A stretch of 64,000 nucleotides of DNA from NCBI RefSeq assembly GCF_009811795.1, contig NZ_BLJE01000002.1:248001-312000 (forward strand), given 5' to 3'. Position 1 is the stretch's first letter; every line of letters starts with the position of its first letter. The position numbers and the translations under genes were made by a program. This document shows, piece by piece, positions 52,979-63,622 of the stretch. The DNA is from Litoreibacter roseus. GTDB taxonomy: Bacteria; Pseudomonadota; Alphaproteobacteria; Rhodobacterales; Rhodobacteraceae. The notes beneath the pieces were generated by a model. It saw only the letters and a program-made list of their open reading frames with translations, ran no database searches and had not been told where the DNA came from.

Positions 52979-53617
52979 ATGCCCCATGATGATTTCGCCG
53001 TAGAACCCATTGAAGGCCTGCCGGAACTGCCACCGGAGGGGGAAAAAATCCTCTGGCAGGGCAAGCCACATTGGTGGACGCTCGCGAAGGAAAGCCTGAA
53101 CATCTATTGGGTCATGGGATATTTCGTGCTTTTGGGCGTTTGGCGCTCGGTCAATCTGGCGGAGTTCACTCCGCCCCTCGCGGCAACGCTGGGGGCCATT
53201 CCGTTCCTGATCCTTGGCTTGATTGCCTGCGGTCTGTTGCTGCTGATCTCGGTCGTGCAGGCGCAGACGACCGTCTACACCATCACGAACCGCCGCGTTG
53301 CCATGCGCATCGGGGCGGCGCTGACCGTAACGCTGAACCTGCCCTACCGCTGGATCGGGTCGGCTGATCTGGACCTGCGCCGGGGCGGCACAGGCACAAT
53401 TGCTCTGTCGCTGATCGATGAAGGCACGCGGTTGAGCTATCTGACGTGCTGGCCCCATGTCCGGCCGTGGCGGATGAACCCGACGCAGCCCGCTTTGCGC
53501 TGCATCAAGGACGCCGAGCATGTCTCACGTATTTTGGCGCAGGCCGTGGGCTCGAACGTTCCCGTCACACAACCGCAACCTCAACCACAGATGCCAGACG
53601 CCGTTCCGGCAGAGTAA
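52979..53617 (+). CDS. puhB: Photosynthetic complex assembly protein PuhB
   Basis: PuhB is a 212-residue membrane protein with about three helices and a PH-like (bacterial PH domain) C-terminal half; it assists reaction-centre assembly. The segment LPELPPEGEKILWQGKPHWW opens the protein, and TVYTITNRRVAMRIGAALTV is the PH-type core. It lies 13 bp after puhA and 12 bp before puhC. The Pro/Gln-rich C-terminus (QPQPQPQM) looks unstructured. Confidence 0.95.
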   Translation: MPHDDFAVEPIEGLPELPPEGEKILWQGKPHWWTLAKESLNIYWVMGYFVLLGVWRSVNLAEFTPPLAATLGAIPFLILGLIACGLLLLISVVQAQTTVYTITNRRVAMRIGAALTVTLNLPYRWIGSADLDLRRGGTGTIALSLIDEGTRLSYLTCWPHVRPWRMNPTQPALRCIKDAEHVSRILAQAVGSNVPVTQPQPQPQMPDAVPAE

Positions 53618-53629
53618 GGGAGCCATTCC

Positions 53630-54082
53630 ATGAGCGAACAGCAACTGATCGACCGCGACCGCGAGATGATCCCGACCTTTTTGCTGCGGGCGATGCTGGG
53701 TGTTGTCGTGGCGATCTTTGCGCTGGCCGCCTTTGCGTCCTTCACCGACCGCCCCCTTGAGGCGATGCCACCTGAGGTGCCCGTGATTCAGAGCCGGGAT
53801 ATCGTGATCCACGCCACCATGTCGGGTGCGGTGCGCGTCACCGACACCTCCGGCGCTGTAATCGCGGATCTGGCCCCGGAAGAGGGCGGGTTTATTGCAG
53901 GTGTTGGCCGCGTGCTGGAGCGGGAGCGTGCCAAGATCGGCATCACCGAACCTACCGCGATCAAGCTGATCAAATACGAAAACGGTCGTCTTGCCCTGAG
54001 AGACGATTTCACCACGTGGCGTGCTGAACTTCAGGGGTTTGGCCAAACGAATGAAGCTGCGTTCCATAAACTGCTCAAGTAA
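53630..54082 (+). CDS. puhC: Photosynthetic complex assembly protein PuhC
   Basis: PuhC is a 150-residue protein with one N-terminal membrane helix (about residues 19-41, LLRAMLGVVVAIFALAAFAS) and a periplasmic domain. The family is required for efficient RC-LH1 build-up in Rhodobacter. The recognisable part is the RDIVIHATMSGAVRVTDTSG stretch and the IKLIKYENGRLALRDDFTTW segment near the C-terminus. It lies in the puhA-puhB-puhC block, followed after 18 bp by a small gene. Confidence 0.93.
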   Translation: MSEQQLIDRDREMIPTFLLRAMLGVVVAIFALAAFASFTDRPLEAMPPEVPVIQSRDIVIHATMSGAVRVTDTSGAVIADLAPEEGGFIAGVGRVLERERAKIGITEPTAIKLIKYENGRLALRDDFTTWRAELQGFGQTNEAAFHKLLK

Positions 54083-54100
54083 TTGCCGGGAGACAATTCA

Positions 54101-54397
54101 ATGGGATTATTTACGAAAGAGAAGGAAACCGCACCCTGTGAGGTCGAGGTCAGTCACACGTTCGACAGCCTGCACGCTCACGTCAAATTTCTGAACGGCG
54201 CCACGATCAATCCGGGCGACGAGGTGCTGGTGCACGGCGCGCCGGTTCTGGCGGGTTACGGCGAGATCATCATTGAGGAACGCACGGCGACGATCACACG
54301 CGCTTCGATGGTTGAACAGGTCTGGACCCGAATGACGGGCGATCTGGAATGCATGGAACTGGCAGAGTTTGCCTTCTCGGAAGGAGCTTTGTCATGA
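54101..54397 (+). CDS. Conserved small cluster protein between puhC and acsF
   Basis: A 98-residue soluble protein without signal peptide or membrane helix. It reads as alternating beta strands (VSHTFDSLHAHVKFLNGATI, PGDEVLVHGAPVLAGYGE, ERTATITRA) followed by a C-terminal helix, like a small beta-barrel or adaptor. It begins MGLFTKEKE, 18 bp after puhC, with GGGAGA about 8 bp upstream, and its TGA shares bases with the acsF ATG. An unnamed gene in this slot is usual in Roseobacter-type clusters. I do not know its function; coupling to acsF suggests a role in cyclase function or assembly (inference). Confidence 0.8.
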   Translation: MGLFTKEKETAPCEVEVSHTFDSLHAHVKFLNGATINPGDEVLVHGAPVLAGYGEIIIEERTATITRASMVEQVWTRMTGDLECMELAEFAFSEGALS

Positions 54398-55488
54398 ACG
54401 CGCATACGGATGTAAACGCCGCTGGCATCATTCCCGAAAACTCCGATGACAGCACCGCGATGGCCACGGAAACCACGCTGCTGGATCCGCGGTTCTACAC
54501 CACCGATTTCGACGAGATGGACAAGATCGACGTCACGCCCGTTCGCAAGGAATGGGACGAGATGATCGCGGCCATGTCGGCCGACCCGAACAAGGGTCAC
54601 TTTAAGAAAAACGACGAATGGAACACGCCTGATTGGGAGGCGATGGATCCCAAGCTGAAGGCCGAGTTGATCGATTTCCTCGTGTCTTCATTGACGGCGG
54701 AATTCTCGGGCTGCGTCCTCTACAAAGAGATGAAGCGGCGCGGCAACAATCCTGACATCTGTGCGCTGTTCCAACTGATGGCGCGGGACGAGGCACGCCA
54801 TGCGGGGTTCATCAATGATGCGCTGCGCGAGGCGGGTGTTGCGGTCAATCTGGGTTTTTTGACCAAGGCCAAGAAGTACACCTATTTCCGGCCGAAGTTC
54901 ATCTATTACGCGACCTATCTGTCCGAGAAGATCGGGTATGCGCGCTACATCACGATCTACCGGCATCTGGAGAAGAACCCGGACAAGATGATCCATCCAA
55001 TTTTCAAGTGGTTCGAAAACTGGTGCAATGACGAGTTCAGCCACGGCGAGGCGTTTGCCCTGCTGATGAAGACGGACCCCAAACTGACAAACAGCTTCGT
55101 CAACAAGTTGTGGATCCGGTTCTTCCTTGTCGCGGTGTTCTCGGTCATGTGCATCCGCGACCATCTGCGTCCGGAATTTCACAAGGCGCTTGGCATCGAT
55201 ATCGACTGGTATGACCGGGAGGTGCTGCGCAAGACCTCCGATATTTCCAAGCAGATTTTCCCCGTTGCGATCGATCTGGAAAATCCACGCTGGGAAAAGA
55301 ACCTGCTGAAACTGCGGCAGGCTTCGGCGGCCATGGACGCGGCTCGGCGCAAGGGCGGGATTGCCGGTGCGTTTGGGAAAGTCGGCGCGGGCGCGCGGGC
55401 GGGTCTGGCCTTTGCTAGCCTCTACCTGATCCCCGTAAAAACCGATCACGTCATTGAAGAGGACAGCCGCATGGTGCCGAGCTACTGA
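54394..55488 (+). CDS. acsF: Mg-protoporphyrin IX monomethyl ester (oxidative) cyclase
   Basis: AcsF is the oxygen-dependent diiron cyclase that closes ring E. The protein has 364 residues from MNAHTDVNAAGII, with AAGGAG 7 bp upstream. Diiron ligands are seen in LMARDEARHAGFINDAL (about residues 126-142) and WCNDEFSHGEAFALLM (about 211-226). The oxygen need of this enzyme fits an aerobic phototroph; the anaerobic BchE is not in the window. The stop overlaps the puhE start. Confidence 0.97.
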   Translation: MNAHTDVNAAGIIPENSDDSTAMATETTLLDPRFYTTDFDEMDKIDVTPVRKEWDEMIAAMSADPNKGHFKKNDEWNTPDWEAMDPKLKAELIDFLVSSLTAEFSGCVLYKEMKRRGNNPDICALFQLMARDEARHAGFINDALREAGVAVNLGFLTKAKKYTYFRPKFIYYATYLSEKIGYARYITIYRHLEKNPDKMIHPIFKWFENWCNDEFSHGEAFALLMKTDPKLTNSFVNKLWIRFFLVAVFSVMCIRDHLRPEFHKALGIDIDWYDREVLRKTSDISKQIFPVAIDLENPRWEKNLLKLRQASAAMDAARRKGGIAGAFGKVGAGARAGLAFASLYLIPVKTDHVIEEDSRMVPSY

Positions 55489-56342
55489 TGTTTGACAACG
55501 GATGGATAGCGGCCCTGTCGGCCCTCTTTCTCTGGTGGTTTTCCACCGGGGCGATCCTGATTGCGGTCCGGGTCGCCGAAAAGAAAGAGCGTCACACCAA
55601 GATGACGTTGGGTCTGTTTCCGCTGTTGTTAATTGGATTCGCAGGAATCGCTGCTACGACGGGCGAGGGAAGGGTAACGAGTTCTCTTTTTCCTCTCTCG
55701 GACGTGTTCCTGTCCGACACCGCTGCGGTCTATATCAGCTTTCTGTCGGCGCTCGCCATTTGGGGCTGGATTGAATTGGCGTTCTTGACCGGGCTGATCA
55801 CTGGACCCAACACAAATATCTGCCCCAAACATATCCCCGAGTGGGAGCGGTTCATTCGCGCCTGGGGTACTGTTGCTTATCACGAGATGCTTTTGACGGC
55901 AGCGCTGCTGGCTGTGGCGTATCTGACCTTCGGGGCCGACAACACTGTCGGGTTCTGGACATTCGCCGTGCTGTACTTCGCGCGGATTTCGGCGAAGCTG
56001 AACCTCTTTCTGGGGGTGCGTGAGATCAATACAGAGTTTCTGCCCCGCCGCCTTGCCCATCTTCCCAGCCATTTCAGGCACGGACGTATCAACTGGCTGT
56101 TCCCGGTTTCCGTCACAGTCCTGACCTTTGCCACGGCTTGCTGGCTGGAGCGGATCTACTCCAGCATTACAGGAGCGGAAGTGGCTGGATTTGCCCTTCT
56201 GTCCGCGCTCACCGCGCTGGCGCTTTTTGAGCACTGGATGATGGTGCTGCCGTTGCCCGACGAAAAACTCTGGCGCTGGATGCTGCCGGAAAAAACAACA
56301 ATAAAGACCAAACGACTGAACGAGGAAGCCCATGGACTTTGA
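55488..56342 (+). CDS. puhE: Photosynthetic complex assembly protein PuhE
   Basis: PuhE is a 284-residue, seven-to-eight-helix membrane protein (DUF3623-type) that modulates bacteriochlorophyll supply during RC assembly. [20 protein letters not shown] opens the protein and [20 protein letters not shown] is the best-conserved loop. The ATG shares bases with the acsF stop (TGATG), and the end overlaps hemA by 11 bp, so acsF-puhE-hemA are translated as a coupled set. Confidence 0.94.
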   Translation: MFDNGWIAALSALFLWWFSTGAILIAVRVAEKKERHTKMTLGLFPLLLIGFAGIAATTGEGRVTSSLFPLSDVFLSDTAAVYISFLSALAIWGWIELAFLTGLITGPNTNICPKHIPEWERFIRAWGTVAYHEMLLTAALLAVAYLTFGADNTVGFWTFAVLYFARISAKLNLFLGVREINTEFLPRRLAHLPSHFRHGRINWLFPVSVTVLTFATACWLERIYSSITGAEVAGFALLSALTALALFEHWMMVLPLPDEKLWRWMLPEKTTIKTKRLNEEAHGL

Positions 56343-57543
56343 CAGCCTGTTCAACGCCCAGCTCGATACGCTGAAGGCCGAAGGAAACTACCGGATCTTT
56401 GCCAATCTTGAGCGACATTGCGGGGACTTCCCGAAAGCACGCAACCATTCGGACGGCGCGGATGAAGTCACGGTCTGGTGCTCAAACGATTATCTTGGCA
56501 TGGGCCAGCACCCGAAGGTGCGGCAGGCGATGAAAGACGCCATCGACAAATGCGGGGCGGGCGCCGGCGGCACGCGCAATATCTCCGGCACCAATCACGC
56601 CCATACGGAGCTTGAGGGTGAACTGGCCGACCTGCATGGCAAAGAGGCCGCACTGTTGTTTACGTCTGGCTATGTGTCCAATTGGGCCGCGCTCAGCACT
56701 CTTGGGGCACGTTTGCCCAATGCGGTGATCCTCAGTGATGAGTTGAACCATGCCTCCATGATCGAAGGCATCCGCCATTCCCGCGCGGACAAGATCCTGT
56801 GGAAACACAATGATCCGGAAGATCTGGATCGCAAGCTGGCAGCGTTGCCTGCCAATGCCACGAAGATCGTCGCATTCGAATCCGTCTATTCGATGGACGG
56901 GGACATCGCGCCCATCCGCGAGATCGTCGAGGTTGCCGAAAAGCACAACGCGCTGACCTATCTGGATGAGGTTCATGCCGTTGGTCTCTATGGCGCGCGT
57001 GGCGGGGGGATCAGCGAGCGCGAAGGCGTAGCGGATCGGATCACCCTGATCGAAGGGACGCTGGGCAAGGCGTATGGCGTGGTGGGTGGTTACATCACCG
57101 GGTCCGAGGCGCTATGTGATTTCATCCGCTCTTTTGCGTCAGGTTTTATCTTCACGACGGCTTTGCCGCCCGCGGTGGCGGCGGCTGCCCAGACCTCGAT
57201 CGCGCATCTGAAGCAGTCCAGCGCAGAGCGCACCCAGCAGCGGCGTCAGGTCGCGCGCCTGCGGGCCGCGTTGGATCGCGAAGGCATCCCCCATCTGGAA
57301 AATCCCAGCCACATCATTCCGGTGATGATCAAAGATCCGGTCAAGTGTCGCCAGATCGCGGATATCCTGATGCAGGATCACGGAATTTACGTGCAGCCGA
57401 TCAATTATCCCACGGTTCCCAAGGGCACCGAGCGTTTGCGGTTCACGCCGTCACCTCTGCATACGGATGCCGATATCGACCATCTGGTCCATGCGCTGAC
57501 GCAGCTTTGGAAGCAATGCGCGCTGGCCCGTGCAGTGGCATAG
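56332..57543 (+). CDS. hemA: 5-aminolevulinate synthase
   Basis: PLP enzyme joining glycine and succinyl-CoA, the entry to tetrapyrroles by the Shemin route. The protein has 403 residues. The PLP lysine is in [19 protein letters not shown] (about residues 240-258); [18 protein letters not shown] holds the PLP-binding Asp/His. GAGGAAG precedes the ATG by 3-4 bp. Its place at the end of the puh run ties precursor supply to photosynthesis; whether another ALA synthase exists elsewhere cannot be seen here. Confidence 0.97.
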   Translation: MDFDSLFNAQLDTLKAEGNYRIFANLERHCGDFPKARNHSDGADEVTVWCSNDYLGMGQHPKVRQAMKDAIDKCGAGAGGTRNISGTNHAHTELEGELADLHGKEAALLFTSGYVSNWAALSTLGARLPNAVILSDELNHASMIEGIRHSRADKILWKHNDPEDLDRKLAALPANATKIVAFESVYSMDGDIAPIREIVEVAEKHNALTYLDEVHAVGLYGARGGGISEREGVADRITLIEGTLGKAYGVVGGYITGSEALCDFIRSFASGFIFTTALPPAVAAAAQTSIAHLKQSSAERTQQRRQVARLRAALDREGIPHLENPSHIIPVMIKDPVKCRQIADILMQDHGIYVQPINYPTVPKGTERLRFTPSPLHTDADIDHLVHALTQLWKQCALARAVA

Positions 57544-57634
57544 GGTCGCCCCACTTCGTTTTGCAAAAATGTGAACTTTACCTGCGTTCTAAACACTTTA
57601 AGTATGGCTGCAGCTAGTAGGAGGAACGATTCCA

Positions 57635-58084
57635 ATGAAATTCCCAGCCATTGCTGTCGCCGCGACAGCACTCTTCGCTGCACCCGCTTTTGCCGATGGT
57701 CATGCCACCGGTGATGCGGCTGAAGGCGAGAATGTTTTCAAGAAATGCCGGTCCTGCCACATGATCGTGGCCGATGACGGAACCGAGATCCAGAAGGGCG
57801 GACGCACTGGTCCGAACCTCTATGGCATCTATCAACGTGTGCCCGGATCGGTGGAAGATTACCGCTACGGTGACTCGTTGGCCTCCATCTCCGAAGAGGG
57901 CCTGATGCCCGATGGTTGGGTCGAAGAAGAGTTCGTCGTCTACGTCGCCGACCCTAAGGCTTGGCTTGAGACAAAGGTTGAGGGCAATGCCCGCTCGAAA
58001 ATGTCCTACAAACTGCGCGATGAGCAGGAAGCCAAGGACATCTGGGCCTATCTGGTTTCAGTCGGTCCGGCCCCTGAAAGCTGA
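57635..58084 (+). CDS. cycA: Cytochrome c2-type periplasmic cytochrome
   Basis: Small monohaem cytochrome c that shuttles electrons between the bc1 complex and the reaction centre or oxidase. The protein has 149 residues with a signal peptide (MKFPAIAVAATALFAAPAFA, residues 1-20). The haem motif CRSCH is near residue 38; the axial Met is probably in ARSKMSYKL near residue 127. TAGGAGGA lies 9 bp before the ATG. It is followed by a good intrinsic terminator and ends the plus-strand run. Confidence 0.93.
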   Translation: MKFPAIAVAATALFAAPAFADGHATGDAAEGENVFKKCRSCHMIVADDGTEIQKGGRTGPNLYGIYQRVPGSVEDYRYGDSLASISEEGLMPDGWVEEEFVVYVADPKAWLETKVEGNARSKMSYKLRDEQEAKDIWAYLVSVGPAPES

Positions 58085-58110
58085 TCTGACACATCAAAGT
58101 CCTGAAATGC

Positions 58111-58141
58111 GGCGGCCCACGGCCCACGGGTCGCCGTTTTT
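58111..58141 (+). terminator. Terminator after cycA
   Basis: An 8-bp stem GGCGGCCC / GGGTCGCC (one G-T wobble, 9-nt loop) followed by GTTTTT, 26 bp past the cycA stop. It marks the right end of the photosynthesis cluster. Confidence 0.9.
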
Positions 58142-59526
58142 CATTCCGACATCAGAGTTTTGTCGTTTGAGTGACCTTCCAACCCCTGTGGCGCGTCGTC
58201 GTTGAGCAAACGAACCTCCCGCTGCGGGAACGGGAAGGAGATGCCGTTTTCTTTGAACGCATCCCAGAGCGCCAAATAGACATTACCCCGGATATTGGTC
58301 AGCCCGCCCGTCGGATCGGAGATCCAGAACCGCAGGATATAGTCGACGGAACTGTCCCCAAAGCCCACGATATGGCAGACCGGCGGGCGAAACTGCAGTA
58401 CGCGGTTTACGCCCATTGAGGCTTCGATTGCGATTTTCCGAACTTCATGGGGATCGCAGCCATAGGACGTTCCAAAGAAGATATCGAGCCGGACGAACTC
58501 GTTCGAGTGAGACCAGTTGACCACCTGGTTCGTGATCAGGTCTTCGTTCGGGATCAGGTATTCTTTGCCGTCCCGCGTGGTGATCGACACGTAACGCGCG
58601 CCGAGGGAGTTGATCCAGCCGAAGGTTTCCCCCAACGAAATTACGTCGCCTGGCTTGATCGACTTGTCGAGTAGGATGATGACGCCGGAGACAAGGTTTG
58701 AGACGACCTTTTGCAGACCAAAACCAAGGCCGACACCGATGGCACCAGACAGGACCGCAAGCCCGGTCAGATCCAAACCCACCGCTTTGACGCCAAGATA
58801 AAAAGCCAGACCGTAGAAGGCGATTTGCAGCATCTTGACGATGAGCACCCGCATGGATGGTGAGATTTCTTCGTTGGCCTGAATGCGCTGCGTTGTGGTC
58901 CGCGTGGCAAAGCGCGCCACGGCAATGAGCGCACCAAGGATCGCAAAGGCCTGTACCACGATCAGCAGCGACAGGCGCATATCGCCAAGTTCAATGGCGG
59001 CGCTGTCGAGAATGCGCGCGGCGTCTGCTGTCAGGCCCAGAATATAGAGCGTCACGTAGACCCACGCGCCATAGCGCACGACCATGCGCAAGAACCGCGA
59101 CCGGATCAGTCGCGTGAGGAACACAACAAAAAGCCACGCGGTCGCCAGCGTTGCGATGATGCCCAGCAGATAGGACCGGCTGGGCCACGTCATCTCGCGC
59201 ATGATCAGGACGGCCACCCATATCAGGGCGACAAAGAAAATCGATCGCAGGCGTTGGTGGACGATGGCCAGAAGACGCAGGCGCCATTTCGGCCAACCTT
59301 CCCGTGTGCCCATCCATGCACGAATGCGTGGCCCAAGAATGGCCCGCAAAAGATGCGCCAGAACAAACATGCCCACGGCGATTGCGATCTGATAGGCGTT
59401 CCACGGGCGCCAGAGTGTTTGGACAAAGGCCTCGCTCTGCATCAACAGCATCTGGCTCAGGTCCAGAAACTCGACGACAGCCTCAGGCGCCAGATCTTCA
59501 GGAAGTGTGCTGGTGTGCTCTGACAT
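58141..59526 (-). CDS. Mechanosensitive ion channel, MscS family
   Basis: A 461-residue membrane protein with several N-terminal helices, a pore-lining helix and the MscS beta domain. GLAVLSGAIGVGLGFGLQKVVSN (shortened here: AIGVGLGFGLQKVVSNL) is the Gly/Ala-packed pore helix TM3, followed by SGVIILLDKSIKPGDVISLG, the start of the beta domain. It releases solutes on hypo-osmotic shock in the inner membrane. It is outside the photosynthesis cluster and convergent with cycA. Confidence 0.93.
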   Translation of the reverse strand: MSEHTSTLPEDLAPEAVVEFLDLSQMLLMQSEAFVQTLWRPWNAYQIAIAVGMFVLAHLLRAILGPRIRAWMGTREGWPKWRLRLLAIVHQRLRSIFFVALIWVAVLIMREMTWPSRSYLLGIIATLATAWLFVVFLTRLIRSRFLRMVVRYGAWVYVTLYILGLTADAARILDSAAIELGDMRLSLLIVVQAFAILGALIAVARFATRTTTQRIQANEEISPSMRVLIVKMLQIAFYGLAFYLGVKAVGLDLTGLAVLSGAIGVGLGFGLQKVVSNLVSGVIILLDKSIKPGDVISLGETFGWINSLGARYVSITTRDGKEYLIPNEDLITNQVVNWSHSNEFVRLDIFFGTSYGCDPHEVRKIAIEASMGVNRVLQFRPPVCHIVGFGDSSVDYILRFWISDPTGGLTNIRGNVYLALWDAFKENGISFPFPQREVRLLNDDAPQGLEGHSNDKTLMSE

Positions 59527-59602
59527 TGGCCCCGTTCATTGCACGTATTATTCCGCGCGTTGCTTCACTTTGGCATGGGTCAGGGCCAGCCCGCAAGATG
59601 GA

Positions 59603-60214
59603 CTACTCGACGCGGAACGCGACCTCGTTCCGCCGGTTCCATGGCAGGGTGAACGGATCATCATAAAAGTGAAAGATTGGCGGCTCGACAATCTCAAGCC
59701 CTTCGCTAGCCGCGAACTGACGCAGGTCATTGGTCTTCTCACCAAGGATGGCATCCGACCAGCGACCGGAAAACTGTAGAACCAGCTGTGTCTCCGGCTG
59801 GGTTTCAAAGAACCGGATCGCCGGATCCTTGGCGGTGGGCAGCGTGTCGAGGGTATAGCTTGCGGGCATCATGAAGCGAATGTCCCAGGCGTCGCCCTCT
59901 GGCATCTGAGTGACGGGGGCTGTCATCGCGATCTTGGTGCTGTCGCCCGCATCGGTTTCATTCTTGCCAAAGATATAGCCCGCCAGCATCCGAAACCCCT
60001 TGGAGGCCGCACCGCGCCGGGACCCTCTGACCCGCACTTCCGCAACCACGTGGGGGGCGTAGCGGCGCAGTTCGATATCACCTGCACTGCGGATCACTTC
60101 GGCGGGCGGTGTCTCGTAGCCCTTGTAGTCGGCTGTGGTGTCCGCCTGCGCGGCGCCAACAGCACTCAGCAGAACACCCGCGGCAATTGCGAAGGTCGTT
60201 TCTTCGATGCCCAT
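59603..60214 (-). CDS. SOUL-family haem-binding protein
   Basis: A 203-residue SOUL/HBP-type protein. An N-terminal hydrophobic stretch (TTFAIAAGVLLSAVGAAQAD) looks like a signal peptide with cleavage after AQA. Family motifs include IELRRYAPHVVAEVRV, RMLAGYIFG and KIAMTAPVTQ. The start used has AAGGGG 10 bp upstream; another ATG 10 codons earlier would bury the signal peptide. SOUL proteins bind tetrapyrroles; location next to the photosynthesis cluster is suggestive but not proof of a link. Confidence 0.88.
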   Translation of the reverse strand: MGIEETTFAIAAGVLLSAVGAAQADTTADYKGYETPPAEVIRSAGDIELRRYAPHVVAEVRVRGSRRGAASKGFRMLAGYIFGKNETDAGDSTKIAMTAPVTQMPEGDAWDIRFMMPASYTLDTLPTAKDPAIRFFETQPETQLVLQFSGRWSDAILGEKTNDLRQFAASEGLEIVEPPIFHFYDDPFTLPWNRRNEVAFRVE

Positions 60215-60316
60215 AGTGCATCTACCCCTTAATTCTTTGATCATTATACGCTGTGAGTAGCATATTGGATTATTCGCACTCTTGCGAGACTCGTCCCCGC
60301 GCGGTATGGCCCCCTT

Positions 60317-60403
60317 ATGATACGCATTTTCGACATGGATGATCGCGCCCGTCTGCGCGAGCGCTTTTACGGCGCGACCTTCACGGTTCTGGCCCGTCTA
60401 TAG
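60317..60403 (+). CDS. Possible 28-codon ORF upstream of leuC
   Basis: An ORF giving a 28-residue Arg-rich peptide (opening MIRIFDMDDRARLRERFYGA). It ends 54 bp before leuC. It has no run of leucine codons, so a classic leucine attenuator peptide is not supported. No strong ribosome site precedes it. It may be a small conserved gene or chance. Confidence 0.3.
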   Translation: MIRIFDMDDRARLRERFYGATFTVLARL

Positions 60404-60457
60404 GCGGCTGCCCCTTCGTCGACGCCTATTCACATCTATACCGGGAGAGGACCTAAA

Positions 60458-61860
<1,403 letters not shown>

Positions 61861-61861
<1 letters not shown>

Positions 61862-62466
61862 TGGATAAGTTTGAAGCACTCACAGGGATCGCGGCGCCAA
61901 TGCCGTTGGTCAATATCGATACGGATATGATCATCCCCAAGCAGTTCCTGAAGACGATCAAGCGGTCGGGCCTTGGGGTGAACCTGTTTGACGAAATGCG
62001 CTATGACCGGCAGGGCAATGAAATTCCCGATTTCGTACTGAACAAGCCGCAATACCGCGACGCCGAGATACTGGTGGCGGGCGAAAATTTCGGCTGCGGA
62101 TCGTCGCGGGAACACGCACCTTGGGCGATCAAGGATTTCGGCATCCGCTGCGTGATCGCGCCCAGCTATGCCGACATCTTCTACAACAACTGCTTCAAAA
62201 ACGGGATCCTTCCCATCGCCTTACCGCAAGAACAGGTGGATGTTTTGATGAAGGACGCCGAGAAGGGGGCGAACGCCCGGATGACCGTCGATCTGGAGGC
62301 ACAGACGGTCACCACATCGGATGGTGAGGTGTTCAATTTTGAGGTCGATGCCTTTAAAAAACACTGTCTTCTTGAGGGGTTGGACGATATTGGGCTGACC
62401 TTAGGTAAGGCTGATGCGATCAAAAAGTTCGAGGCAAGTGCGAGCACTGCTCGGCCATGGATTTGA
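61861..62466 (+). CDS. leuD: 3-isopropylmalate dehydratase small subunit
   Basis: Swivel-domain partner of LeuC, 201 residues. [20 protein letters not shown] (about residues 19-38) and [20 protein letters not shown] are family motifs. The start ATG shares one base with the leuC TAA, so the two are coupled. A hairpin follows about 14 bp after the stop. Confidence 0.98.
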
Positions 62467-62479
62467 CACAATAAAAGCT

Positions 62480-62516
62480 ATATCTGGGCCTTTGTCTCTA
62501 AATCAGGCCTAGATAT
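62480..62516 (+). terminator. Hairpin after leuD
   Basis: An 11-bp stem ATATCTGGGCC / GGCCTAGATAT (one G-T wobble) with a 15-nt loop lies just past leuD. No T-run follows, so termination is likely Rho-aided or partial. Confidence 0.5.
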
Positions 62517-62627
62517 TGCATCGGAACTTTTCCGGTGACACAAGAAAAACACGATTCCTCCCAACAAATTCCCCCCGCCTTATCCAAAGGTTGAGACCAT
62601 AGGGGAATTGGGGAAGATTGTATTAAA

Positions 62628-63557
62628 ATGAAAAAGAACCTGGAGGCTATTGCCAAAAGATCAGGTCAGGAGGAAGAGCGTTTGGGCTCTGTCTCCGATC
62701 ACTTTGAGGGGCTGTTTGACGTGATTTCGCGCGTGACGGGGGCGGTTGCCCGCGCATTTTTCGTCGTACTTTTGATTGCGACACCATCTTTGCTGTTGCC
62801 GGGACAATCTCAGGACACGACTCAGATCGTTGTTCTGATTGCGTTCTTCGCTGCGCTTATCACATTGATTGAATATTCATCATCTTATCCGGCCTTGATC
62901 GAATTCAGAAATGCGCCGCCGCTGAACCGCATCCGGTTCATCACGCTGTTCCTGATCGTCTTTTTCCTGTCGATTGTCTTCCGCGGTTTGTCCGATCCGA
63001 CAACGCTGACGCAGTTCATAACCGTTGTGGGTCTTCTGGTCGGTCACGTGATCGACTTTCCATACAGCCCTGTTCGACTGGTCATTTACCTGATGCCAGA
63101 GGACGTGAGCCCCGATCATCTGAGCCTCGTGCGGGCAAGTGCCGGGATCAGCTACCTTGTGGCGCTGGTATCGCTGGCGGTCTTTATGATTGTCATCCGT
63201 GTCAGCCAGTGGCCGAACCAAGCCGAGCGGTTCAACTTCTGGACGAACCTGCCGACCTTCGACCCAACCATGGGTGGCGACATCGTGACCCGTCTGAACC
63301 GGGATGCGCGCTTTAACATTACGTTAGGGTTTTTACTGCCATTCCTGACGCCACTGATTGTAAAGACGGCGTCGGGCTTCTTCGACACATCCATGAGCCA
63401 AGCGCCGCAGACCTTGGTGTGGATGATCGCAGTATGGACCTTCCTTCCCGCAAGCCTGTTCATGCGCGGTATCGCGATGAACCGGATTGCCGAGATGATC
63501 GAGCATTACCGCACGCGCGGCGCTGGTGCCATCCAGCCAAGTCTCGCGCGGGCCTAG
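62628..63557 (+). CDS. Membrane protein of unknown function
   Basis: A 309-residue protein with about seven or eight hydrophobic segments (for example ARAFFVVLLIATPSLLLPG, TQIVVLIAFFAALITLI, FITLFLIVFFLSIVF, LVALVSLAVFMIVIRV and a pair near the C-terminus). There is a charged cytoplasmic N-terminus (MKKNLEAIAKRSGQEEERLG). I recognise no family or catalytic motif. The upstream 160 bp holds the leuD hairpin and a GGGGAATTGGGGAAG stretch that includes the ribosome site. It is probably followed by, and co-transcribed with, the next gene. Confidence 0.8.
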   Translation: MKKNLEAIAKRSGQEEERLGSVSDHFEGLFDVISRVTGAVARAFFVVLLIATPSLLLPGQSQDTTQIVVLIAFFAALITLIEYSSSYPALIEFRNAPPLNRIRFITLFLIVFFLSIVFRGLSDPTTLTQFITVVGLLVGHVIDFPYSPVRLVIYLMPEDVSPDHLSLVRASAGISYLVALVSLAVFMIVIRVSQWPNQAERFNFWTNLPTFDPTMGGDIVTRLNRDARFNITLGFLLPFLTPLIVKTASGFFDTSMSQAPQTLVWMIAVWTFLPASLFMRGIAMNRIAEMIEHYRTRGAGAIQPSLARA

Positions 63558-63622
63558 CAGCCCTCTGCTATCTTGCGCTCGGGTGCCTCACGCAGGCACT
63601 CGCGGCTGACCCTTTTCGGGTT

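Noticed and set aside
60317-60403. Leucine attenuator peptide before leuC
   Set aside because: The short peptide has no consecutive leucine codons and I see no terminator/antiterminator pair; kept only as a low-confidence small ORF.
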